The translations under genes were made by a program, and so were the position numbers. Shown here in pieces: positions 44,383 to 52,098 of a stretch of 64,000 nt of DNA (positions are counted from its first letter, which is position 1; every line of letters starts with the position of its first letter). The DNA lies in contig NZ_WXUB01000001.1 of assembly GCF_011799805.1 (NCBI RefSeq), positions 1,426,001 to 1,490,000 on the forward strand. The letters run 5' to 3'. The notes below the pieces were generated by a model. The model searched no databases. It was given only the letters and a program-made list of their open reading frames with translations, and had not been told where the DNA came from. Source of the stretch: Maribellus sediminis. Its GTDB lineage: Bacteria; Bacteroidota; Bacteroidia; Bacteroidales; Prolixibacteraceae.

Positions 44383-44426
44383 AAAAAAAGGATGTCATCT
44401 TTCCGAGAAGATGACATCCTTTTTTA
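44383..44426. terminator. Bidirectional terminator, GGATGTCATC family
   Basis: An A-tract and GGATGTCATCTT (44390-44401) pair with AAGATGACATCC (44408-44419) plus a T-tract, loop TCCGAG-like. It separates the converging arylsulfatase and CspA genes and can end both transcripts. The stem is the same as at 365-393 and 47406-47435. Confidence 0.9.
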
Positions 44427-44479
44427 GAAAATTCTTTAAAGTTTCAATTCGTTTTACGAATCAAAAATCGATAAGTGAC

Positions 44480-44674
44480 TTACTTCGCGCGTCTTACATT
44501 TACGGCATTCAGTCCTCTTTTACCTTCTTCCAGGTCAAAAGTTACTTCATCGTTCTCTTTTACAAAATCTTTCAATCCCGATGAGTGAACGAAATATTCT
44601 TTTGGTGAATCGGCATCTTTAACAAATCCAAATCCTTTCGATTCGTTAAAAAATTTAATAGTCCCTTTATTCAT
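44480..44674 (-). CDS. Small cold-shock protein (CspA family)
   Basis: The 64-residue protein MNKGTIKFFNESKGFGFVKD has the single cold-shock domain, with RNP1 (KGFGFV) and RNP2 (EYFVHSS) on the nucleic-acid-binding face, and ends GLNAVNVRRAK. It binds single-stranded RNA and DNA and melts RNA structure at low temperature. The start at 44674 gives the normal family length; an upstream in-frame ATG at 44773 would read back through the RRM gene. It is the last gene of the helicase operon, 16 nt after the RRM gene. Confidence 0.95.
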   Translation of the reverse strand: MNKGTIKFFNESKGFGFVKDADSPKEYFVHSSGLKDFVKENDEVTFDLEEGKRGLNAVNVRRAK

Positions 44675-44690
44675 ACTTGTTGTCCGGTAA

Positions 44691-44993
44691 TTAATATCTT
44701 CTTCTGTTAAATCCACCGCCACCGCGGTTATCACGGCCACCGTCATTTCTTTCAACTCGTGGACGGGCAACATTTACATTCAGCGTTTTGCCTTCGAATT
44801 CCGTTTCATTCAAAGCTTCAATAGCTTCTTTTCCTGCTGCATCAGCCATTTCAACAAAGCCGAAGCCACGTGAATCGCCGGTGTATTTGTCTGTAATCAC
44901 TTTTGCAGAGCTAACTTCTCCGTATGCTGCAAATAATTCTTCTAAGCTTGTACTTGTAGTGTTGTAGCTTAAGTTCGAAACATAAATATTCAT
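44691..44993 (-). CDS. RRM RNA-binding protein
   Basis: The 100-residue protein has one RNA-recognition motif with RNP2 (IYVSNL) at the N terminus and RNP1 (RGFGFVEM) near residue 42, then a short Arg/Gly-rich tail (GGRDNRGGGGFNRRRY). Proteins of this type are cold-induced in cyanobacteria and common in Bacteroidota. Its place between cold-shock-domain genes, with 31 and 16 nt spacers, supports a shared role in RNA remodelling. Confidence 0.94.
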   Translation of the reverse strand: MNIYVSNLSYNTTSTSLEELFAAYGEVSSAKVITDKYTGDSRGFGFVEMADAAGKEAIEALNETEFEGKTLNVNVARPRVERNDGGRDNRGGGGFNRRRY

Positions 44994-45024
44994 TCTTTTA
45001 TATATTAAATGTGAATAATAATTT

Positions 45025-45474
45025 TTATTGTGCCGGTTCTATTTTTATGGCATTTAATCCTCTGTTTCCCCGGGCCAGTTCAAAGGTCACTGTGGCACCT
45101 TCAGCAATGTTGGGGAATGCATCGGTAATGTGAAAAAAGTATTTCTCGGTGCTGGCCACGTCTTTAATAAACCCGTATCCTTTATCGTCTTTAAAGTGCT
45201 CAACGCGTCCTTTTAAGGGCTCGTCATCCTGCTCGTCCTTTTTAGGTGTCGAAATCGCTATTTTACTTGCATCCACTCCCTTTTTTTTGCGGGTGATATC
45301 AGGAGCTTCACTTGTAATCCTCCCGTTTTCATCAACGTACGCTATCATATCGTCGAACGATCCACTGCTTCCGCTGGCTTTGCGTTCATCTCTGCGCTGT
45401 TGTTTTTCTTTTCGCTTTTGTGCGCGTTTTTTTTCTAATTCTTTTTTTTGAAATGAAATTGATGATCTACCCAT
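45025..45474 (-). CDS. Cold-shock-domain protein with basic coiled N terminus (copy 1)
   Basis: The 149-residue protein starts MGRSSISFQKKELEKKRAQK, a highly charged helix (about 8-33). A linker containing DDMIAYVDENGRITSEAPD and a C-terminal cold-shock domain (about 86-149: GRVEHFKDDKGYGFIKD, KYFFHITDAFPNI) follow. It is probably an RNA chaperone with an added RNA- or ribosome-binding helix; the latter is inference. A close paralog is encoded at 47459. It is the second gene of the helicase operon. Confidence 0.92.
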   Translation of the reverse strand: MGRSSISFQKKELEKKRAQKRKEKQQRRDERKASGSSGSFDDMIAYVDENGRITSEAPDITRKKKGVDASKIAISTPKKDEQDDEPLKGRVEHFKDDKGYGFIKDVASTEKYFFHITDAFPNIAEGATVTFELARGNRGLNAIKIEPAQ

Positions 45475-45504
45475 TCAGTCTGTTTTTTAATTCTTATTTC
45501 GTGT

Positions 45505-46623
45505 TTAAACCGCTACCGGGATTAATTTCTTCCCGGTTAAACGCTGTATGTTTCGAACCAAAGAATGTTGGTCTTCGGAACAAAATGAAAGCGCCGTTCC
45601 CTTGTTTCCGGCCCGCCCGGTACGCCCGATGCGGTGAACGTAAGTTTCGGCCACTTCAGGCAGGTCGAAATTGATTACTGTTTCAAGGTTTACAATGTCA
45701 ATTCCACGTGCAGCAATGTCGGTGGCTACGATAACTTTTGTTTTTCGTGATTTAAAATTCTCCAGAGCACGCTGTCTTGCCCCCTGTGATTTATTTCCGT
45801 GAATGGCCTCACTGCCAATTCCTTTACGCTTGAGTATTCGCACTATTTTATCGGCACCGTGTTTTGTACGCGAAAAAATAAGTACCGATTTGTTCAGGTC
45901 CTGTTTCAGCAACGACACCAGCAATTCACTTTTGTGTTGTCGTTCAACGTAATACAGGTGCTGTTCTATTTGTTCGGTGGTCGACGAAACCGGAGTGATT
46001 TTTACCATTACCGGATTATGCAGTATCGACCGCGACAGTGTTGAAATTGCCGCTGGCATGGTTGCCGAAAAAAACAACGTTTGTTTTTGTTGTGGCAGCA
46101 GAGGCAGTAAACGTTTAATGTCGTGAATAAAACCCATGTCGAGCATGCGGTCGGCCTCATCGAGTACAAAATGTTCAACGTGTTTCAGCGAAATGTACTT
46201 TTGATTGATAAGGTCGAGCAGACGCCCAGGGGTTGCCACCAGAATGTCGAGCCCGTTGCGTAATTTATCAACTTGTGGTTTTTGGTTCACACCACCAAAA
46301 ATTACTGCATGGCGAAGGCCCGAAAATTTCCCGTATTCCCAAAAGCTTTCGCCAATTTGTATAGCCAGCTCCCTGGTTGGGGTTAATATAAGGGCTTTTA
46401 TTTCGCGGCGTCTTTCGTTTCTGAAAGATTCGTTCAGCTGTTGTATAATGGGGATGGCAAAGGCCGCCGTTTTCCCGGTGCCTGTTTGTGCTATGCCCAA
46501 TATATCGCGGCCACTCAGCGCAGCCGGTATTGCCTTCTCCTGAATAGGAGTAGGCGTTTTGTAGTTTTTGTTATGCAGAGCTTTTAGTATCGGCTCCGAA
46601 ATGTTTAATTCTTTAAATGTCAT
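45505..46623 (-). CDS. DEAD-box RNA helicase (RhlE-like)
   Basis: The 372-residue helicase has a Q motif (TPTPIQEKAI), motif I AQTGTGKT (45-52), motif Ib TPGR, motif II DEAD (155-158), motif III SAT (186-188), motif V ATDIAARGID and motif VI HRIGRTGRAG. It ends soon after the helicase core without the long basic tail of many RhlE or CsdA proteins. It would unwind cold-stabilised RNA using ATP. It leads the operon helicase, cold-shock-domain protein, RRM protein, CspA and lies behind a leader of about 450 nt. Confidence 0.94.
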   Translation of the reverse strand: MTFKELNISEPILKALHNKNYKTPTPIQEKAIPAALSGRDILGIAQTGTGKTAAFAIPIIQQLNESFRNERRREIKALILTPTRELAIQIGESFWEYGKFSGLRHAVIFGGVNQKPQVDKLRNGLDILVATPGRLLDLINQKYISLKHVEHFVLDEADRMLDMGFIHDIKRLLPLLPQQKQTLFFSATMPAAISTLSRSILHNPVMVKITPVSSTTEQIEQHLYYVERQHKSELLVSLLKQDLNKSVLIFSRTKHGADKIVRILKRKGIGSEAIHGNKSQGARQRALENFKSRKTKVIVATDIAARGIDIVNLETVINFDLPEVAETYVHRIGRTGRAGNKGTALSFCSEDQHSLVRNIQRLTGKKLIPVAV

Positions 46624-46952
46624 ATTTTATTTTCTGTGACTTTACACAGCGTTTTTAATTAATAAATGTGAGGAATGTTTCGTGATTTGAGGATGGTAAC
46701 AAACTAACTTCATTCAAAAAAGCAACTGCACAATTCCGCCCCTTATAGGTGGTTTTGTACAAGCGCAAATTCCTCTTTGTTTTGAACGAACCCGCTCAAA
46801 ATGTTTCTCTATTGTTTTCGGTTGCTACTAATTTGGAAGAAGGTAAGGACCACATCAGATCAAAGGGCAAAACGCCGGAGGGTATTCTTACTTTACAAAA
46901 TAATTGTGTCATATATTAAAAAGTGTGTGTCACGATTTTGCTTTACACACTT

Positions 46953-47089
46953 CGCGACTTGTTAATCTGTACAAGAAAGTTGATTTTGATGTCGATTTGA
47001 CGATGGGAAGATTCGCTGACAGGTTGCGAAACAAAGCATTGCTATAAAGACGATTCAATAAAAACCTGATTGTCAAGGCGACAAAGGTA
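46953..47089 (-). promoter_or_regulatory. Promoter and conserved leader of the cold-shock helicase operon (copy 1)
   Basis: On the minus strand the -7 box TACCTTTG (47082-47089) is followed about 40 nt later by a block that also occurs at 48058-48192. Shared features include ATTGAAT-N-GTC, CAATGCT, then TTTCGC-N2-CCTGTCAGCGAATC. The last can fold as a TTCGC/GCGAA hairpin whose only variable bases are in the loop. CATCGTCA and AACA-GT-GCG close the block. The remaining leader to the helicase ATG (46624-46952) is unique and has a GTGTGT/ACACAC stem at 46921-46952. A long structured leader before cold-shock genes recalls the enterobacterial cspA leader, but there is no sequence resemblance. Confidence 0.7.
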
Positions 47090-47402
47090 CACATTTAATT
47101 GGAATAAAATAATTAATACTGATTTATCTGATTTATGGGACGAGCTTGTCTCGATTTTCAGTCTTTGAATTGTGTTATATCTTGTACCTGATCGAAATAC
47201 TTTTTTGAACGTTTGAGATGAATAAAATTTATAGTGAACTTTTAATTTCAGATAAATCGTTCATTACATGCCATTTATTAAATGCGTATCAACGCCACGA
47301 AGAAATTAATCTCACTCACAATCTTAAGTTTCATTGTGTTCGGGAATAAGTAGAACTAAACTGTCGATTTAAAAGACGGTAAGTACCAGTGTCCTCCAAA
47401 AT
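47090..47402. other. Spacer between cold-shock units, nothing recognised
   Basis: AT-rich DNA without a credible gene, repeat or promoter, between the helicase-operon promoter and the terminator at 47403-47443. Confidence 0.5.
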
Positions 47403-47443
47403 AAAAGGATGTCATCTTTCTGAAAGATGACATCCTTTTTTTT
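47403..47443. terminator. Terminator of the second cold-shock unit, GGATGTCATC family
   Basis: AAAAGGATGTCATCTTTC pairs with GAAAGATGACATCCTTTT across a T. T-tracts flank both sides (TTTTTTTT on plus, TTTTAT on minus), so it ends the minus-strand gene at 47459. The stem is nearly the same as at 44383-44426. Confidence 0.9.
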
Positions 47444-47458
47444 ATGAATAATTCGATT

Positions 47459-47920
47459 CTAAGGATTCTGTTTTTTCTCGGCAGGTTCAATATTAACGGC
47501 ATTCAATCCGCGATTTCCTTTTGCCAGCTCAAATGTTACCATGTCGCCCTCAGCAATGTTGGGGAAGGCCTCGCTAATGTGGAAAAAGTACTTTTCGATG
47601 CTCCCCAGGTCTTTAATAAATCCGTAACCTTTATCTTCCTTGAAGTGTTCCACCCGTCCTTTTAATGGCACATCTTCCTGTTCTTCTTGCTTTGGTGTTG
47701 AAACCGCAATTTCATTCACATCAATTTCCGTTTTTTTCGTGAGATCAGGAGCTTCGCTTGTAATCATCCCGTTTTCATCAACATACGCTATCATATCATC
47801 AAGTGATCCACCTCCACTGTTGGCTTTTCGCTCTTCTTTACGTTGTTGTTTTTCTTTCCTTTTTTTTGCTCGTTTTTTCTCTAACTCTTTTTTATTATAC
47901 GAAATTGATGATCGACCCAT
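47459..47920 (-). CDS. Cold-shock-domain protein with basic coiled N terminus (copy 2)
   Basis: The 153-residue paralog of the 45025-45474 product has the same MGRSSIS start, the KKELEKKRAKKRKEKQQRKE helix, DDMIAYVDENGMITSEAPD linker and cold-shock domain (GRVEHFKEDKGYGFIKD, KYFFHISEAFPNIAEGD). The linker between (about 58-84) has diverged most. It is a single-gene unit with its own copy of the conserved leader and its own terminator, so promoter, leader, gene and terminator were duplicated or kept together. Confidence 0.93.
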   Translation of the reverse strand: MGRSSISYNKKELEKKRAKKRKEKQQRKEERKANSGGGSLDDMIAYVDENGMITSEAPDLTKKTEIDVNEIAVSTPKQEEQEDVPLKGRVEHFKEDKGYGFIKDLGSIEKYFFHISEAFPNIAEGDMVTFELAKGNRGLNAVNIEPAEKKQNP

Positions 47921-48057
47921 GCATTATATTTTTAAAATTCTGACTTTCTATTTAACACAATAACCATTTTAACCTCCAGCGTGGAAATGGCTAATACAAC
48001 TATTAGGCATTAATTCCTGTTACTGGGAACAAGGCGAAACAGCTTTCCTTTTTTCCG

Positions 48058-48192
48058 GCGCAACCTGTTATTCTAAACAGAAACTTGAGTTTAATGTCGG
48101 TCTGACGATGAGAAGATTCGCTGACAGGCAGCGAAACACAGCATTGTTTTTGACTATTCAATTATTACCGGAATGCCAGGACTGCAAAGTTA
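48058..48192 (-). promoter_or_regulatory. Promoter and conserved leader of the second cold-shock gene (copy 2)
   Basis: The minus-strand -7 box TAACTTTG (48185-48192) lies 39 nt before the same conserved block as in copy 1 (ATTGAAT-N-GTC, CAATGCT, TTTCGC-N2-CCTGTCAGCGAATC, CATCGTCA, AACA-GT-GCG). The two blocks agree at roughly three quarters of positions by eye, and the spacing from promoter to block is kept (39 and 41 nt). The leader to the ATG at 47920 would be about 260 nt; 47921-48057 shows no further match. Confidence 0.7.
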
Positions 48193-48265
48193 GGAATTAT
48201 ATTGGAAATAGTAAATATTCCGGATTTATATGTTCCGTGCTGGTTAACGAGACGGACACTTTACC

Positions 48266-48286
48266 CAATTAAGTGCGACTTAATTG
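48266..48286. other. Perfect 9-bp inverted repeat
   Basis: CAATTAAGT and ACTTAATTG flank GCG. There is no T-tract in either direction. It lies 52 nt past the end of the minus-strand gene at 48338 and upstream of the copy-2 cold-shock promoter, so it could be an operator or a weak transcription barrier. Confidence 0.4.
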
Positions 48287-48337
48287 TGCCCTTAAGAAAA
48301 GATTGACGTTTTTGGAGCGTTTGCTCCACCACAATTA

Positions 48338-49168
48338 TTACTGGTTTTTTTGCTCCAGATTTTTTAAAACCTCCTGTGCAAATTCCGAATTTTTACTGTC
48401 TTCTTCGAGGTTATTGTAACGGGTGCGAATTGTGGCAGTGTCTAAAAGATCGAGTTCACGGCTTAAAGCATACGCATCAAAAACTTCGTAGATCCGGTGT
48501 ACTTTATGCCCGTAATTTGTCATCGAACCTTCGGGAGTAAGTGCATTGGCATATTTACCAAAGAGTTCTTTTTCGAGTACCCCGGTTGAAGTTGCTTCAC
48601 GAAGAACCAGGTAAGCATTCAAATCGGGAACTTGAATGTTTTTCAGAAATTCAATTTTCTGATTCTCGAGGTCCTGCATCTTTTCTTTAAAAATCAGCAT
48701 TTTGGCATTCACCTGATCTTCATTCAGGGTACTGTCCGATAGAATCTTTCGCAGTTCTGCCAGATCATTCATTTCGGTTTTCCTGAAGCCGAGAAACTTG
48801 TTGTAGATTTTGGCGATCGGCGTACCTGAAAAAGCACGGTCAAATTCATCTTTTACTGCAACTTGCAAGCGCTCTCCATTTGCGATCAAAAAATCAAAGG
48901 CGATACTGTCTTTTCCTTTTTCAACGATCTTGTAAGGAGCAAGATGCTCGTTTATATTTGAATTTTCGAAAACAAACTTCCCTTTATCAACCTGGGCCGA
49001 ATCAAGCAAAATATCGGCTTCCATCGGGTTAACCTTATAAAGGTAAACCACTTTGCTTGTTATGCCGGAACCTTTAATCTGCCAGTTATTTTTCTCTTTT
49101 CCGCAATTCTGCATTAATACAGCGGCAAGAATAAGCGCCAAGAGTTTTAATTTTTGTATGTGCTTCAT
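48338..49168 (-). CDS. DUF4369-domain lipoprotein
   Basis: The 276-residue protein has a signal ending VLMQNC with Cys22 as a probable lipid site (the lipobox is atypical at -1). An N-terminal DUF4369-type beta domain (WQIKGSGITSKVVYLYK, LLDSAQVDKGKFVFE, RAFSGTPIAKIYNKF) and a helical C-terminal half follow. Many DUF4369 proteins carry a thioredoxin domain behind this region; here no CxxC is present, so it is a stand-alone form. Function unknown, presumably envelope. Confidence 0.75.
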   Translation of the reverse strand: MKHIQKLKLLALILAAVLMQNCGKEKNNWQIKGSGITSKVVYLYKVNPMEADILLDSAQVDKGKFVFENSNINEHLAPYKIVEKGKDSIAFDFLIANGERLQVAVKDEFDRAFSGTPIAKIYNKFLGFRKTEMNDLAELRKILSDSTLNEDQVNAKMLIFKEKMQDLENQKIEFLKNIQVPDLNAYLVLREATSTGVLEKELFGKYANALTPEGSMTNYGHKVHRIYEVFDAYALSRELDLLDTATIRTRYNNLEEDSKNSEFAQEVLKNLEQKNQ

Positions 49169-49380
49169 TCGTGTTCTATTTTTTGCCAGGATTGGCGTCT
49201 AACGAATTTTACGGTTATGAAAGTTAAAACTAATTTCTTTTATCTGTGGCAATGATGTTTTTTTTTCCTTCGTTACCTGGCTTTTTTCATATTGATTTAA
49301 TTTGAAAAGTTTAAGTATGAAGTGCCGGAATTTTTTGTAATATTAATCTACAATCCACTTTATTCGAATCACAATTTACA

Positions 49381-49998
49381 TCAATTCAGCTTTTTGCTAT
49401 CCGGTTTTTCATCGATGGCCAACTTTTCTGTTGTCAATTTCCAACCAACAGATTCTATCAATTCCCGTATTACCTGAATGGTATCGGTTGCCTGGTTTTG
49501 GGCAATCAGAAAAAGATCGCTTTCTGCAACTTTCTCACGGATAAACTCCTTCGATTTTTTATTGAGTGCCGTTAGATCTGTTCCGCCAAATTTATTGATG
49601 ATGCCTTTTTGAACATCATAATATTCCAGGTCACTGTCGATGCTTAAAATCTCAGGATTTGGAAACTGGCTTAACAATACTTGCTTTTTAGGGGTGTCGA
49701 TTTCGATCCTGATTTTTGTTAGATCGAATCCGATCAGTACTTTGGCTTTTACAATCAGCAGGGCTTTCTTTTCAAACTGAATAAGTTTGAATAACATGTT
49801 TTTCTCATCGCGATGGGTGAAGATTTCAGAGAATTCGCCCTCGACGGTGATAAGTTTGCATACCTGTTTAATTTTTTCGAGAAGTAATACCGATTGCTGG
49901 TGCAGCTGCTTTTCCTTTTTATTTTTATAATAAAAGTTACTCGCAGCGATTCCGAGCACCAGACCTAAAATTAATCCCAAAAGAACCAGGGTTTCCAT
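49381..49998 (-). CDS. DUF4230 membrane-anchored protein
   Basis: The 205-residue protein has an N-terminal helix (METLVLLGLILGLVLGIAASNFYY). The DUF4230 pattern follows: KLITVEGEFSEIF, ALLIVKAKVLIGFDLTKIRIEID, then a charged helix QKGIINKFGGTDLTALNKKSKEFIREKV. The start at 49998 is preferred to an ATG two codons earlier. It resembles a membrane-tethered domain of unknown function; no partner is evident. Confidence 0.8.
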   Translation of the reverse strand: METLVLLGLILGLVLGIAASNFYYKNKKEKQLHQQSVLLLEKIKQVCKLITVEGEFSEIFTHRDEKNMLFKLIQFEKKALLIVKAKVLIGFDLTKIRIEIDTPKKQVLLSQFPNPEILSIDSDLEYYDVQKGIINKFGGTDLTALNKKSKEFIREKVAESDLFLIAQNQATDTIQVIRELIESVGWKLTTEKLAIDEKPDSKKLN

Positions 49999-50082
49999 AT
50001 GCAAATTGTTTCAATACTAAGTTAGTATTTTTTGTAAAAAGCCGAATTACCCTATTTCATGTTAAATGAGCCTGCGCAGTGG

Positions 50083-51222
50083 TCATTGTTGTAACTTCGA
50101 TTTTCCCTGACCTGTTTCTTCTTCTGTACCAAGAAATGCGTTTGCAATCATGAAAGCCGGAGTATCGCGAACCGAAGACGACAGGTTGCAGGCATAGCCA
50201 ATCACCATTTTATGTTCAGGAAAAATCAATACTGAAGCTGAACCTCCCGGAGCTGTGCCTTCGAGGCCGTAAACGGTATTTCCAAAGTTGTCTTTAAAAA
50301 TTATCCAGCCATTTACCATTCTCGAAATGTTATCGTTATAAAGTTTCAGCGGTTCGAATAGATTTTCACGGGTTTCTTCCGAGAAGTAATCGCCCGTAAG
50401 AAAAGTGTTGCCAAGCTTTACGAGGTCTTCTGCATTCGAAAGCAATCCTTTTGATGGTTCGTTCATACGTAAATCGTAGAAGCTTGCATTTACAACCTGC
50501 GCAATAATATTGGGCTCGAAAAAGTTGCTACGGTTGGCAATGGTGATAAATGGATTATCGGGTACCGTATTTTCAAAACCCAATGTATCAATCACATATT
50601 TATTCAGCAATTTATAAAATTTTTCGCCGGTGGTTTTCTCCATAATGGCACCCAGCAGGTTGTAATTAAAGCAGCTGGGATTTTGAAATTCTCCGGGTGG
50701 CATTTCCAGCGGATCGTCTTTAAATAGTTTTATACCTTGTTGCAGCGAAGTACTCACATGTTTTAGCTCCTCATCGCCTCTTGGCGGACGAATTCCGGAT
50801 GTTTCGTTGGCCAGTTGGCTGATGGTCACTTTCCCTCTTTTTTCGGGAAAATCGGGGTAATAGAATTGCACCGATGAATCGGGAACCAAAGCACCTTCTT
50901 CCACAAGTTTTTGATACAATACGTTGGTAAACAAAGAGGAAAGCTCGCCAATTCTGAATTTGGTGGAACGTTTTGCCGGAACTTCAAGATCTTTTGAAGC
51001 CCATCCAATTCCTTCGGAATACACCAGTTTACCATCGATGGAAACAGCTACGTTTGCTCCCGGAATAGAGTTTTGTGCCATATGAAATGCCACCTTCTTT
51101 CGCGCCGATTTGATTGGCTCGATGTATTTTTTGTCGTATTGGATATCAGTGTTGGCCTTTTTGCAGTTAGACAGACCAAACAGCAATAATAATAAAAGTA
51201 CAAATTGAAAGTTTCGTCTCAT
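50083..51222 (-). CDS. Beta-lactamase-fold lipoprotein with degenerate active site (probable pseudoenzyme)
   Basis: The 379-residue protein (from 51222; a start ten codons earlier is less likely) has a lipoprotein signal ending GLSNC. Its fold and order match class C beta-lactamase/serine hydrolase proteins (PGANVAVSIDGKLVYSEGIGWA, FRIGELSSLFT, PGEFQNPSCFNYNLLGAIMEK, GLLSNAEDLVKLG, GTAPGGSASVLIFPEHKM). The catalytic SxxK appears as ELSS (about 93-96), the YxN position reads PSC, and HxG reads LEG. All catalytic residues are therefore changed although the scaffold is intact and the frame open. It may bind peptidoglycan or a peptide rather than hydrolyse it. Confidence 0.85.
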   Translation of the reverse strand: MRRNFQFVLLLLLLFGLSNCKKANTDIQYDKKYIEPIKSARKKVAFHMAQNSIPGANVAVSIDGKLVYSEGIGWASKDLEVPAKRSTKFRIGELSSLFTNVLYQKLVEEGALVPDSSVQFYYPDFPEKRGKVTISQLANETSGIRPPRGDEELKHVSTSLQQGIKLFKDDPLEMPPGEFQNPSCFNYNLLGAIMEKTTGEKFYKLLNKYVIDTLGFENTVPDNPFITIANRSNFFEPNIIAQVVNASFYDLRMNEPSKGLLSNAEDLVKLGNTFLTGDYFSEETRENLFEPLKLYNDNISRMVNGWIIFKDNFGNTVYGLEGTAPGGSASVLIFPEHKMVIGYACNLSSSVRDTPAFMIANAFLGTEEETGQGKSKLQQ

Positions 51223-51339
51223 CTTAATTCGGTTTTGGTAAAACAGCACCAAAAATATAAAAAATCAAAAATGGATGTGGGTTAAATTTTATTAAAATTC
51301 GAGATAAAGGCCCTTTGTTTGCTGGTTCTTCAGAAGTTG

Positions 51340-52098
51340 CTAAATGAAATTCTTATTGTTTAACAGATTGAAAAACGCTACTTTATAGGTGGTGCTCACG
51401 GGTATGAGTTTGTCTTTAATACGTATGGCGTTGTTTTCGATGTAATCAATCTTGTCAATCGAAATCAGGTACGATTTATGAACGCGAACAAAACGCTGCG
51501 GATCGAGCAGTTCCTGCATTTTTTTGAAATTAAGCAGCGTCATGATCTTGCTATCCTCGGTATGAATCTGGAGATAATCACGTTGACCCTCAATGTAAAG
51601 TATTTTATTAAAATAAACTTTTACGGTTTTATTTCCCGATTTAATAAAGGTAAACTCGGCATGATCGTTTTGTTGATCGCTCGTATTTCCTGTTGAAATT
51701 TGATGTTGCTGTTGATGTTGCTGCTGCTGATTCTGATCTTTCAAAAAGCGAACATAAACCTTTTCAACTGCCTTCACAAAGCGTTCAAACGGAATTGGTT
51801 TCAACAGGTAATCCACCACGTCGAGTTCATAGGCTTTAAGCGCGTATTCGTCATACGCAGTAGTTAATATTACGTATGGCGGATCTTTTAGTGTTTCGAG
51901 CAGCTGAATCCCGGTAAATTCATCCATTTGAATGTCGAGGAAAATAAGATCGACTTTGTTTTCGCGCAGAAATGAAAAGGTTGCCAGTGCGTTGTCGAAC
52001 GTTCCCAGCAGATTCAGGTAATCAATCTTTTCGGCAAAACGCTGTATTTTTTTTAGTGCCAAAAGTTCGTCGTCGACGGCTATGCAGTTCATCTTCAT
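51340..52098 (-). CDS. LytTR-family response regulator (second pair)
   Basis: The 252-residue regulator has a receiver with Asp55 in LIFLDIQM and Lys in LLKPIPFERF, a Gln/His-rich linker (about 122-133) and a C-terminal LytTR DNA-binding domain (about 150-250; FVRVHKSYLISIDKIDYI). Its start overlaps the stop of the histidine-kinase gene in ATGA, so the pair is translationally coupled. The target genes are not evident. Confidence 0.93.
   Translation of the reverse strand: MKMNCIAVDDELLALKKIQRFAEKIDYLNLLGTFDNALATFSFLRENKVDLIFLDIQMDEFTGIQLLETLKDPPYVILTTAYDEYALKAYELDVVDYLLKPIPFERFVKAVEKVYVRFLKDQNQQQQHQQQHQISTGNTSDQQNDHAEFTFIKSGNKTVKVYFNKILYIEGQRDYLQIHTEDSKIMTLLNFKKMQELLDPQRFVRVHKSYLISIDKIDYIENNAIRIKDKLIPVSTTYKVAFFNLLNNKNFI

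Noticed and set aside
47372-48270. Possible insertion-sequence ends (AGTGTCC / GGACACT) around the second cold-shock gene
   Set aside because: Only about seven matching bases in inverted orientation, no transposase or target duplication; too weak to support mobility.
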